A stretch of 51,010 nucleotides of DNA, from NCBI GenBank assembly GCA_944387405.1, contig CALXET010000009.1, forward strand, positions 1-51,010, given 5' to 3'. Below are positions 37,417 through 47,888 of the stretch, in pieces (the first letter of the stretch is position 1; each line of letters begins with the position of its first letter). Source of the stretch: an uncultured Clostridia bacterium (GTDB taxonomy: Bacteria; Bacillota; Clostridia; TANB77; CAG-508). The position numbers were made by a program, and so were the translations under genes. Below the pieces are notes generated by a model. The model saw only the letters and a list, made by a program, of their open reading frames with translations. It ran no database searches and was not told where the DNA came from.

Positions 37417-39637
37417 ATGGAACTTGAAGGACAAATAGATGAGATAATTTATCAAAATGAATCAAATAGTTATACAATAGCGACATTTGTAACGGAAGAA
37501 GATGTTTATACTGTAGTTCGGATATCTTCCGTTTATTAATAGTGGAGATTATTTAAAAGTAAAAGGAAAATTTGTTACACATCAAGAATATGGTAGACAA
37601 TTTAAAATAGAAACATTTGAGAAAAAACTTCCAGAAAGCAAAGAAGCATTAGAAAAGTATCTAGCAAATGGAATTATAAAAGGAGTGGGACCTGCTACTG
37701 CAAGAAGAATAGTAGAAAGATTTGGAAATGATACTTTAGAAGTTTTTAAATTTTATCCAAAAAAACTAGCAGAAGTAAAAGGAATATCAGAAGATAGAGC
37801 AGAAGAAATTGCAGCAGAGTTTAATGAAAAATGGGGATTGTGGCAAATTGTAGAGTTTTTAGAAAAGTTTGGTATAGGTCCTAGTAATAGTAAAAAAATC
37901 TATGATAAATTAGGTGCAAATGCTGTGGAAAAAATAGAGAATAATCCTTATATTCTTGTAGATATAGCATATGGAGTAGATTTTTTTAAAATAGATAAAA
38001 TAGCAATAAAACTTGGAATAGAAATAAATAGTTTTGAAAGAATAAAAGCTGGAATTAAATATGCTTTGTTACTTGCAAGTTATAATGGAAATACTTGTGT
38101 TGAAAAAAACGTATTAGTGAATTTTGTAAAAAATAAATTAAATGCAAATGAAGAATACATAGAAGAAAATTTAATTAGTTTAAAAGCTTCTGATGAGATA
38201 GTACTAGAATCAAGAGATGATGAAACTGATTGGTATTATTTAAAACCATTATATACAGCAGAGAAAAATGTTGCTGAAAGAATATATATGATGAATAGAT
38301 CTAAAAATGTTAAACATATAGATAATTTTGAAAAAGAACTCGCTAAACAAGAAAAATCTTTAGAAATAATTTTATCAGAAAAACAAAGAGAGGCACTAAA
38401 AGGTGTTAATGAAAATAATGTATCTATAATTACAGGAGGTCCTGGTACTGGTAAAACAACAATTATTAAAAGTTTAATTGATATTTATAAATCTAAAAAG
38501 AAAAAAGTAGTATTATGTGCTCCGACAGGAAGAGCTGCTAAGAAAATGTCAGAAGCTACAGGAGAAGAAGCAAAAACTATACATAGATTATTAGAAATAG
38601 GAAAAATAGATGATGATAGACTTTCAAATGTAGATGTAGATTTTAAGCCAATAGATGCAGATGTAATAGTAATAGACGAAATGTCTATGGTAGATATTTT
38701 TATAATGAATTATATTACAAAAGCAATATATCTTGGAACAAAACTTGTTTTGGTAGGCGATAGCAATCAGCTTCCTTCAGTAGGAGCTGGAAGTGTTTTA
38801 AAAGATTTAATTGAATCTAATACTATCCCAACAGTAAATTTAGATAAGATTTTCAGGCAAGCTGCCAAAAGTGATATTATAGTAAATGCACATAAAGTGA
38901 ATAATGGGGAAATGTTTGTAGATAAAAAAGAAAGAGAAGAAAGTAATAATGACTTTTTCTACATAAATGAACAAAATGTAGAAAAAATAGTATCACAAAT
39001 AGTATCTCTTTCAACAGGAAGATTAAGTAAGTATGGTGATTATGATTTTTCAAAAGATATTCAAGTTTTAACACCTACAAAAAAAGGTGCACTTGGTACT
39101 AAAGAATTAAATAGAGTTCTTCAAGAAAATATAAATCCTGAAAAAGAAGGAAAAAAAGAAAGAAAATATGGTGATATTACATTCAGAGAAGGTGACAGAG
39201 TAATGCAAGTTAAAAATAATTACGATATTTTCTGGGATAGAGAAATAGATGGATTTTATGAAACTGGAACAGGTGTATTTAATGGAGAATTTGGAAAAAT
39301 TGAAAAAATAGATAATGAAGAAAAACAAATAAAAATAGAATTTGATGATGGAAAAATTGCTTGGTATATGTTTTCTGAACTTGAACAATTAGAACTTGCT
39401 TATGCAATTACGATTCATAAATCTCAAGGAAGCGAATTTAATGTTGTAATTATGGCGCTTCCACAAGCAGCTCCAATGCTTCTTACGAAAAATTTACTAT
39501 ATACTGGTATAACAAGAGCAAAAAAATTATTAATTATATTTGGAAGCGGAAATGTTGTAAAATATATGATAAATAATTCAGATAGTAAAAAAAGAAATAC
39601 AGGACTTAAATATAAGTTAATAAATATATTAAAATAG
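37417..39637 (+). CDS. recD2: RecD2-type SF1 helicase, interrupted by a +1 frameshift at a CGG codon
   Basis: RecD2 is a 5'-3' DNA helicase of RecBC-lacking bacteria. Frame 0 from the ATG at 37417 gives MELEGQIDEIIYQNESNSYT to YTVV, then CGG (codon 35, 37519-37521), and stops at TAA six codons later. Skipping the C at 37519 gives the family sequence TVVGYLPFINSGDYLKVKG and stays open to 39637, about 739 residues, full length for RecD2. The rest has helix-hairpin-helix repeats (GIIKGVGPATARRIVERFG), Walker A GGPGTGKTT, Walker B VIVIDEMSMVD, FRQAA and the final AYAITIHKSQGSEF and TGITRAKK motifs. Apart from the one base it looks intact. Confidence 0.88.
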
Positions 39638-39700
39638 ATAAGTAAAAAATAAATATTAAAAATTAAAAATAATAAATTGGGGACTTTAAAGGAGGAAAAT

Positions 39701-40414
39701 ATGTTTATAGATAAAGTTCTCAATTTTTTATTTCCACCAGTATGTGGAATATGTTTAAAAAAAGATAAAAACTGGATATGCGATGAATGTTTAAATAAAT
39801 TAAATTCTGAATTGAAATTAAAAAAGATAAGGATAGATAAAAATAATAGTGAAAAAATATATAAAGTAATATATAAGACAAATAATATTATAAAAATATT
39901 TTATTTATTCGAATATAAAGATTTAATTAGAAAAAAGATTATTGAATTTAAATTTAATGATAAAAGTTATCTATATAAAACATTTTCAAATATAATTTTA
40001 AAAAACAAAAAAATATGCAAATTATTAAATTCATATGATATAATAATTCCAGTTCCAATGTTTGAAAAAAAGAAATCAAAAAGAGGATATAATCAGACAG
40101 AATTAATTTCAAAAGAGATAGCTAAAAGACTAGATATAACGTTTAATAATAATATCTTATTTAAAATCAAAGAAAATAAAACACAAAGTTTATTAAATTA
40201 TCATGAAAGAAAACAAAATGTGCTTAATGTATATAAGATAAATGATTCAGAAATGAAAAATGTAAGGAATAAAAAAATTATATTGTTTGATGATATATAT
40301 ACAACAGGATTTACTGTAAAAGAATGTATTAAAGAATTAGAAAAATTAAATCCTAAGAAAATAGATGTTTTAGTTTTAGCAAAAGGAAAAATAGAAAACA
40401 GAATAGAAAGGTGA
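39701..40414 (+). CDS. comF: ComF family phosphoribosyltransferase-like protein
   Basis: The ATG at 39701 has AAAGGAGG ahead; an earlier TTG is unlikely. The 237-residue protein has the N-terminal four-cysteine zinc element (CGICLKK...CDEC), the KRGYNQTELISKEIAKRL segment and the PRPP-binding motif ILFDDIYTTGFT. ComFC proteins act in DNA uptake for transformation. RecD2 upstream may be co-transcribed. The stop overlaps the next gene's start region. Confidence 0.9.
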   Translation: MFIDKVLNFLFPPVCGICLKKDKNWICDECLNKLNSELKLKKIRIDKNNSEKIYKVIYKTNNIIKIFYLFEYKDLIRKKIIEFKFNDKSYLYKTFSNIILKNKKICKLLNSYDIIIPVPMFEKKKSKRGYNQTELISKEIAKRLDITFNNNILFKIKENKTQSLLNYHERKQNVLNVYKINDSEMKNVRNKKIILFDDIYTTGFTVKECIKELEKLNPKKIDVLVLAKGKIENRIER

Positions 40415-40419
40415 TGAAT

Positions 40420-42402
40420 TTGGAAGAATTAGTTGAAAGTATACTTGATTATGTAAGAGCAGATTACACAGATTATGCTATTATGATTAATGGTGAGTGG
40501 GGAAGCGGAAAAACTTATTTTTGGAATCATAAAATAAAAGATAAAATTGAATCTTTACAGTTAAATGGAAGAAAATATACAACTATATATATGTCTTTAT
40601 ATGGTATATCTAATTTAGAAGAAATAAGTAAGAAGATTTTTATTGAGACAACTCAGCTTATGGATAAGAATTTAAAAAAATATATGGAAAGTCATCATCA
40701 AACAAACATACCAGAATATGCAAAAACTGGCTTAGATATGGCAAATGTTTTTGGTGTATCAAAAAATGGTGATAAGATAGATTATGAAAGATTTTTCTCT
40801 ACAGATGATAAAGTATTATGTTTTGATGACTTAGAAAGAGCGAATGTTGATGTTGTAGATATTTTAGGGTACATTAATAATTTTGTAGAACATGATCATA
40901 TAAAAACTATAATTATTTGTAATGAAAAAGAACTTGCAACTAAATTTAAAAGTTCTAACCTAGAAATGAAAACTTTTATTGCAACATATCTTTTAGATAA
41001 ACAAGGGGATTTAAATAAAACAGATAAACCAATGGTTGAGAAAATAAGAGAAAAGATAGAATATGTTTTTGATAAAGCAAATGATTATGAAAGAATAAAA
41101 GAAAAGTTAATTGGAGAGACTTTTGAATATGCTCCTAAATTTAATTATATAATTAATGGATTACTTATGAGATATGAAAATAATAAAGATTTAATTAGAT
41201 TTTTAAGAGAAAATCAAAATCTTATTATTGCAACATTTAACAAAAGTGGTACAAGAAATCTAAGAATTTTAAAGCATGCATTAAATGATTTTAGTAAAGT
41301 ATACGAAAATGTAAATAGACTATATCCAAATACAAATTTAAGAGTACTTCAAACAATGCTTATATTTACAATAGCAGTATCTTTTGAAATTAAAGCTGGT
41401 AAAATCACAAAAGATAAATTTGTAAATATAGAAAGTAATGAGGAATATAAAGCAATTTTAGTTTCTTCAAGGGTTCTTATGGACAACAGACAATTTTATA
41501 TTAAAGAATTTGATAATAATTATTATTTTAATTTTAAATCAGAGTATAGATTTTTTAAATTTATAGAATCATATGTAAGAACAAGAATTTTTGATATGAA
41601 AGCTCTAAAAAAAGATATGGAAGCTATAATAAATACTATAGATACAGAAAAATTACCAGGATATAAAAGACTTCTTACAGAAGAATATTGGAAAATTAGT
41701 GATGAACAATTTCCAGGAATAATAGAAGAAGTTTTAGAAGATGTGAAAAAAGGAAAATTAAAATTAATTGAAATAACTAAACTATTTGCGTATTATAGTT
41801 ATTTTATAAAAAGAGGTCTAGTTGAAAAAGATATAAAAGAAGTAAAACAAATATTTATGAATGGTATGGATATTGCATTTAAAACTTCTGAATTTTGTGA
41901 TAATGTGGAAGAAGAATTATCTAGAATTGGAATTGATAATACTTCAAGTCAAGAAATGGAAGAAATATTAAATTATTTTACAGTTTTAAATTCTAAACTT
42001 GAAGAAAAAATGTATAGAGAAAAAGCAGATGATATATTTAAATGTATTCCAATTAAAATGGAATTATTTTATGATAGATTTGACAATGAATGTATGGAAT
42101 TTCCAATATTTAAATATTATGATGCATATAGAATGTTCCAGAGAATAACTTGTGCAAGTAATGAAGATATAGTAAGAATAAAAGAAATATTAATAGATAG
42201 AGCTAAGAAAAATTCTGATAAGCTTAAAGAAGAATATAATTTTATGAAACAGCTAAAAAAAGCTTTAGAGGACTATTGCAGAGGGAAAGAAACAAATATA
42301 AAAATTGTTATGCTAAAGGAATTTTATAGAGATTTAGGAATTGTAATTGATTTATATAAACCAACATTTTTCGGAAATAATAAAGAAGAATCTAATAATT
42401 AA
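40420..42402 (+). CDS. KAP-family P-loop NTPase
   Basis: The 661-residue protein has an early Walker A motif GEWGSGKT (about residue 25) and Walker B VLCFDDLERAN, the DDLER form typical of KAP NTPases and relatives. I see no clear membrane helices, unlike many KAP proteins. The C-terminal 400 residues are helical and charged. The TTG at 40420 has the best-placed AAAGGTGAT; ATG 40414 and GTG 40411 lie inside that site but are possible. It sits between comF and spoVT. KAP NTPases include PifA, which excludes phage T7, so a defence role is possible but unproven. Confidence 0.75.
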   Translation: MEELVESILDYVRADYTDYAIMINGEWGSGKTYFWNHKIKDKIESLQLNGRKYTTIYMSLYGISNLEEISKKIFIETTQLMDKNLKKYMESHHQTNIPEYAKTGLDMANVFGVSKNGDKIDYERFFSTDDKVLCFDDLERANVDVVDILGYINNFVEHDHIKTIIICNEKELATKFKSSNLEMKTFIATYLLDKQGDLNKTDKPMVEKIREKIEYVFDKANDYERIKEKLIGETFEYAPKFNYIINGLLMRYENNKDLIRFLRENQNLIIATFNKSGTRNLRILKHALNDFSKVYENVNRLYPNTNLRVLQTMLIFTIAVSFEIKAGKITKDKFVNIESNEEYKAILVSSRVLMDNRQFYIKEFDNNYYFNFKSEYRFFKFIESYVRTRIFDMKALKKDMEAIINTIDTEKLPGYKRLLTEEYWKISDEQFPGIIEEVLEDVKKGKLKLIEITKLFAYYSYFIKRGLVEKDIKEVKQIFMNGMDIAFKTSEFCDNVEEELSRIGIDNTSSQEMEEILNYFTVLNSKLEEKMYREKADDIFKCIPIKMELFYDRFDNECMEFPIFKYYDAYRMFQRITCASNEDIVRIKEILIDRAKKNSDKLKEEYNFMKQLKKALEDYCRGKETNIKIVMLKEFYRDLGIVIDLYKPTFFGNNKEESNN

Positions 42403-42479
42403 AAAAATAAACTAAAAATGTATATTTTTACTCTTTCTTGGAAAAATAATATCATAAAAAATAAAAAGGAGGAGCAAAA

Positions 42480-43034
42480 ATGAAAGCAACTGGAGTTGTT
42501 AGAAGAATTGATGATTTAGGACGAGTAGTAATTCCAAAAGAAATAAGAAGAACTCTAAGAATAGGAGAAGGTTCTCCTCTTGAAATATATACAGACAAAG
42601 ATGGGGAGATAATATTAAAAAAGTATTCTCCAATAGGAGAACTTTCAGAATTTGCTACTAATTATGCAGATACTTTATCAAAAACAACAGGACATATTGC
42701 TTGTATTACAGATAAAGATAGTGTAATTGCAGTTTCTGGAGGACTAAAGAAAGATTTACTTGAGCAAAGCGTAAGTAAAGAACTCGAAGAAGTTATGGAG
42801 AATAAAGAAATATACACTAGTAAAGACAATAATGAAATTGCAATTCCAATAACAAAAAATGAAAAAAAAGAAAGAATTTATAATTCACAAGTAATTTACC
42901 CAATAATTTCAGATGGAGATGTAGTTGGAAGTGTAGTGCTTATTTCAAAAGAACCAAATAAAAAAATGTCTGATGTTGAGCTTAAAGTAGTTCAATCAGC
43001 AGCTGGAATTTTAGGAAGTCAGTTAGAGATTTAA
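42480..43034 (+). CDS. spoVT: Stage V sporulation protein T (AbrB-type regulator)
   Basis: The 184-residue protein has the N-terminal SpoVT-AbrB DNA-binding domain (MKATGVVRRIDDLGRVVIPK, EIRRTLRIGEGSPLEIY) and a C-terminal GAF-like domain. SpoVT tunes forespore gene expression under sigma-G. Its presence supports a spore-forming organism. AAAAGGAGGAG precedes it; I could not make out a sigma-G promoter. Confidence 0.92.
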   Translation: MKATGVVRRIDDLGRVVIPKEIRRTLRIGEGSPLEIYTDKDGEIILKKYSPIGELSEFATNYADTLSKTTGHIACITDKDSVIAVSGGLKKDLLEQSVSKELEEVMENKEIYTSKDNNEIAIPITKNEKKERIYNSQVIYPIISDGDVVGSVVLISKEPNKKMSDVELKVVQSAAGILGSQLEI

Positions 43035-43051
43035 AGAACGAATTTAAATAT

Positions 43052-43089
43052 AGACAAGTATTTTATTTATGAAATATTTGTCTTTTTTT
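43052..43089 (+). terminator. Rho-independent terminator after spoVT
   Basis: A 12-bp stem (AGACAAGTATTT with AAATATTTGTCT, one G-U) is followed by a T run. Confidence 0.85.
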
Positions 43090-43101
43090 GTTGCTTTTAT
43101 A

Positions 43102-43130
43102 TTGACACTCTAAAAAAATATATATAAAAT
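43102..43130 (+). promoter_or_regulatory. Promoter of the 43165 membrane protein
   Basis: TTGACA (43102-43107) and TAAAAT (43125-43130) with a 17-base spacer. The start would be about 28 nt before the ATG. Confidence 0.75.
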
Positions 43131-43164
43131 TAATATGTAAATTAACTAAAGAGGAGAAATAGAT

Positions 43165-43761
43165 ATGAAAGATACAAAGAAAATATTAGGAAAATATATT
43201 TCAAATTTTATATTTATAGGAATTATAATTGGTGCTATAACATTTTTTGGAGAAATGATATTAATTAATAATTTAGGAATGAAATATCCTTCTCTTGTGA
43301 TTACATTAATTATTTTAATATTTGTTTTAACAACTTTTTTGTTACACATGATAGTTGCAAATAGAACAATAAAAAAAGCAATATTAACAGAAGAGAAAAA
43401 GAAAACATTAACTAAGACATTAAGAGTTATTCTTGGAATAATTTGTTTAATTGTTATGTTTGTAGATTATTTTGCTTTTGTAAATATAAATAAAAGTTTT
43501 ATAAATACATATAGAAATACAGAACTTGAGCAATTAAAAGCTGTAGTTGCTGAAGGAGAAGAGACACAACAAGAATTAGATGAAACACAAGCTAGAGTAG
43601 AAAGTGATATTAATACAGTTGTTTATGTATGTATGGGAACAAAAGAAATTACAAATATTCTTGTTTATTTAGCAGTTGCCGCATACCTAGAAACAAAGAT
43701 AATAAGAATTAAAACAGAAGAAGATGAAGATGCAGAAGAAAAAGAAACTGTAAAAGAATAA
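43165..43761 (+). CDS. Membrane protein of unknown function
   Basis: The 198-residue protein has about four membrane helices (roughly 13-35, 42-64, 85-107, 158-178), a charged coiled stretch before the last one (ELEQLKAVVAEGEETQQELDE), and an acidic C-terminal tail (EEDEDAEEKETVKE). It is a single-gene unit with its own promoter and terminator. No family is recognised. Confidence 0.65.
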   Translation: MKDTKKILGKYISNFIFIGIIIGAITFFGEMILINNLGMKYPSLVITLIILIFVLTTFLLHMIVANRTIKKAILTEEKKKTLTKTLRVILGIICLIVMFVDYFAFVNINKSFINTYRNTELEQLKAVVAEGEETQQELDETQARVESDINTVVYVCMGTKEITNILVYLAVAAYLETKIIRIKTEEDEDAEEKETVKE

Positions 43762-43771
43762 TTATTATATA

Positions 43772-43811
43772 AATAGCAAATACTTTAAAGTATTTGCTAT
43801 TGCTTTTTTTT
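43772..43811 (+). terminator. Rho-independent terminator
   Basis: A long palindrome (ATAGCAAATACTT with its complement) is followed by TGC and a run of Ts. Confidence 0.85.
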
Positions 43812-43866
43812 AAGGTTTATAATATAATTTTACAGTATAATATTTTTGGTGAAAAGAGGAAGTTTA

Positions 43867-45986
<2,120 letters not shown>

Positions 45987-46011
45987 AATTGTAGAAATTA
46001 AAATTTATATA

Positions 46012-46020
46012 TGTTATAAT
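46012..46020 (+). promoter_or_regulatory. Extended -10 promoter of the sortase gene
   Basis: TGTTATAAT is an extended -10 (TGN-TATAAT) about 34 bases before the sortase ATG. No good -35 is visible at the right distance. Confidence 0.5.
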
Positions 46021-46053
46021 TAATATATATGTGAAAAAATGGAGGTAAAGCTA

Positions 46054-46752
46054 ATGTTTGATTCTAAATATGGTAGCGTATTAACAATATTATTGATAAT
46101 AATAATAGTTGCAATAGTTTCAATTATAGGCTATTTTGGCTATTCAATAATAGCTGAAAAAAGCAAGGAAAAAGCAAGTGAAAGTACAATTGAACAATTT
46201 GATACTGCATTTCCAACAGTTGCTGCAGCAAATGAAAATGAAGTACAAAATTCTGCTGCAACAAATGGTGTTTTAGAGACTAATTCTATTTCAGGTGGTA
46301 ATGGCGGTAACAGTGGTAATGGTAATTCTAAAAAAGTTATGATGGAAGGATATGAAGTAATAGGAACTATTCGTATTCCATCTGTTGATGTAAAAGAACC
46401 AATACTAGAAGAAGTAACTAAAAAATCATTAGAAACAGCAGTTGCTTTATTATATACAACTAATGGACTAAATCAACCAGGTAATTCTGTAATAATTGGT
46501 CATAATTATAGAAATAATTTATTCTTCTCAAATAATGATAAAATTGAAAAAGGAGATTCAATATATATTAAAGATAAAACAGGAGTAGAACTAAAGTATA
46601 AAGTTACTGATACTTTTGAAACATCTGCTTCAGATGCAGATTTCTACAAACCAAAAGATGTAAATAAAACAACAATAGTATTATCTACATGTACAGATGA
46701 TGCTTCTACAACAAATAAAAGATGGATTGTAATGGCTGAGTTAGAAGGATAA
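46054..46752 (+). CDS. Sortase transpeptidase
   Basis: The ATG at 46054 follows GGAGGTAAAG; an ATG at 46039 overlaps that site. The 232-residue protein has one N-terminal membrane helix (about 7-30), a Gly/Asn-rich linker (SGGNGGNSGNGNS) and a sortase beta-barrel with the catalytic H150 (IIGHNY), C213 (LSTCTDD) and R223 (NKRWIV). I cannot assign the class firmly. The only candidate substrate seen here is the IPDTG protein at 17065. Confidence 0.9.
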   Translation: MFDSKYGSVLTILLIIIIVAIVSIIGYFGYSIIAEKSKEKASESTIEQFDTAFPTVAAANENEVQNSAATNGVLETNSISGGNGGNSGNGNSKKVMMEGYEVIGTIRIPSVDVKEPILEEVTKKSLETAVALLYTTNGLNQPGNSVIIGHNYRNNLFFSNNDKIEKGDSIYIKDKTGVELKYKVTDTFETSASDADFYKPKDVNKTTIVLSTCTDDASTTNKRWIVMAELEG

Positions 46753-46764
46753 TTTTATAAATAT

Positions 46765-46797
46765 AAATAGAGGATAAAAAAATCCTCTATTTTTTTA
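46765..46797 (+). terminator. Rho-independent terminator after the sortase gene
   Basis: The 11-bp stem AAATAGAGGAT with its complement and a six-base A loop runs into a T tract. Confidence 0.88.
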
Positions 46798-46808
46798 TCC
46801 AAAAATAG

Positions 46809-46837
46809 TTGACAAATCAAAAAATAAATATTAAAAT
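46809..46837 (+). promoter_or_regulatory. Promoter of the tRNA-His/tRNA-Gln unit
   Basis: TTGACA (46809-46814) and TAAAAT (46832-46837) with a 17-base spacer; transcription would start about 10 nt before tRNA-His. Confidence 0.8.
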
Positions 46838-46854
46838 ATAAGAGCGTTTGAAAT

Positions 46855-46932
46855 GGTGGATTTAGCGTAGTTGGTTAACGCGCCAGTTTGTGGCACTGGA
46901 GACCATGGGTTCGAGTCCCATATTCCACCCCA
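46855..46932 (+). tRNA. tRNA-His (GTG anticodon)
   Basis: A full cloverleaf with the anticodon loop TTGTGGC (GTG), a genome-encoded extra G at -1 opposite C73 as expected for tRNA-His, T arm ATGGG TTCGAGT CCCAT, and encoded CCA. The acceptor stem has one T-T mismatch at 6-67. Confidence 0.94.
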
Positions 46933-46940
46933 TATATTAT

Positions 46941-47015
46941 TGGGCTGTAGCCAAGCGGTAAGGCACTAGACTTTGACTCTAGCATTCGGTAGTTCGAATC
47001 TACCCAGCCCAGCCA
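46941..47015 (+). tRNA. tRNA-Gln (TTG anticodon)
   Basis: The acceptor stem TGGGCTG pairs with CAGCCCA, the anticodon stem CTAGA/TCTAG encloses CTTTGAC (anticodon TTG), and CCA is encoded. It lies eight bases after tRNA-His in one transcript. Confidence 0.95.
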
Positions 47016-47052
47016 AAAGAACTTTAAGAGATTTTCTTAGAGTTCTTTTTTA
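47016..47052 (+). terminator. Terminator of the tRNA unit
   Basis: A 13-bp stem (AAGAACTTTAAGA with TCTTAGAGTTCTT, one G-U) is followed by Ts. Confidence 0.85.
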
Positions 47053-47060
47053 TTATCAAC

Positions 47061-47089
47061 TTGAATTGTTATGTAAACTTTGTTATAAT
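47061..47089 (+). promoter_or_regulatory. Promoter of the 47177 gene
   Basis: TTGAAT (47061-47066) and TATAAT (47084-47089) with a 17-base spacer; the -10 is also extended (TGTTATAAT). Expected start near 47096. Confidence 0.75.
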
Positions 47090-47120
47090 AAGAATGTAGT
47101 TGCAAACAAAGATTCATGAA

Positions 47121-47159
47121 GTGGAGAGAATCCACTGCTTTCTCGTTGTTTCGAGAAAG
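47121..47159 (+). promoter_or_regulatory. Double-hairpin leader of the 47177 gene
   Basis: Two adjacent hairpins fill the leader: GTGGA with TCCAC (47121-47135) and CTTTCTCG with CGAGAAAG (47138-47159). The second ends a few bases before AGGAGG. There is no T run, so they more likely affect RNA stability or initiation than termination. Confidence 0.55.
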
Positions 47160-47176
47160 ATGTAGGAGGAGAAGAG

Positions 47177-47710
47177 ATGTCAAAAGGAGAAAAGTTGATG
47201 GCAAAAGGAAGTAGTATGAAGTTATGGGAGAAGGACGATATGAAAGTGTTATATAATACAGAAAGTAGTATATGGTCTTACTCTCACAAAAACCGGAAAA
47301 TTACTTTAATAACATGGAGAAGCACTCAAAAAGGTGCTATGACAGAAATCACAATGGAAGAAGGCAAGTTTAAACTCTTGATGGAACTCTTGGAAATAAG
47401 ATATCATGAAGAATGGTATAATCCAGGGGAAGACGACTGGAATAAAATTTGCAATGAAATTGCGAATTTTTGCAAGTGCCTCGAAAAAATCTCACTTGTT
47501 CAGGAACCGCTTATGAGTCCTGCGGAGATTGAATCCTGCTTAAGAAGAATATTCTATGCAAGAGAGGACGTAAAAGAAATACATGTATATTACGGCCTTG
47601 GTCTTTCAATGGGAATGAGAAAAAATGCGCGTGGAAAGATCAGAAGACTCGAGACCGTTCCAAACCGCACGATGAGATATCCAACGTCAAGATTTGACAG
47701 TATACTCTGA
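47177..47710 (+). CDS. Orphan protein of unknown function, GC-richer than its neighbours
   Basis: One hundred and seventy-seven residues, soluble, with four Trp and several Cys; not recognised. A strong AGGAGG, a good promoter and a private terminator show a real gene. Its base use differs from the rest of the window: 29 of the 60 bases from 47641 are G or C, and it uses CGC (AAC-CGC-ACG) and the only ordinary in-frame CGG seen (codon 40, 47294-47296). It sits right behind tRNA genes, a common integration place, which suggests recent transfer. Confidence 0.65.
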   Translation: MSKGEKLMAKGSSMKLWEKDDMKVLYNTESSIWSYSHKNRKITLITWRSTQKGAMTEITMEEGKFKLLMELLEIRYHEEWYNPGEDDWNKICNEIANFCKCLEKISLVQEPLMSPAEIESCLRRIFYAREDVKEIHVYYGLGLSMGMRKNARGKIRRLETVPNRTMRYPTSRFDSIL

Positions 47711-47714
47711 CTAA

Positions 47715-47762
47715 AAAGACTGCCACTCGAAATAGAAAAAATCGGGTGGCGGCTTTTTATTA
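47715..47762 (+). terminator. GC-rich terminator of the 47177 gene
   Basis: GACTGCCACTCGA pairs with TCGGGTGGCGGCT, with several G-U pairs, and TTTTT follows. Its GC content matches the gene rather than the surrounding genome, so gene and terminator probably arrived together. Confidence 0.8.
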
Positions 47763-47888
47763 TTTTAAAGTACTTTTAAATAAAAATAAGAATTTAGTAT
47801 AATATATAATTATCAATATTTTTAATAAATATTGATATAATATAAAAAATGATATATTATAAACAAAAAAATAAAAGGAGTGAATGTT

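Noticed and set aside
39638..39700. A longer ComF start at TTG 39677
   Set aside because: The ATG at 39701 has AAAGGAGG at the right distance and gives the family N-terminus.
43746..43866. T-box leader before alaS
   Set aside because: The interval is mostly the preceding terminator; no specifier loop or T-box sequence is present.
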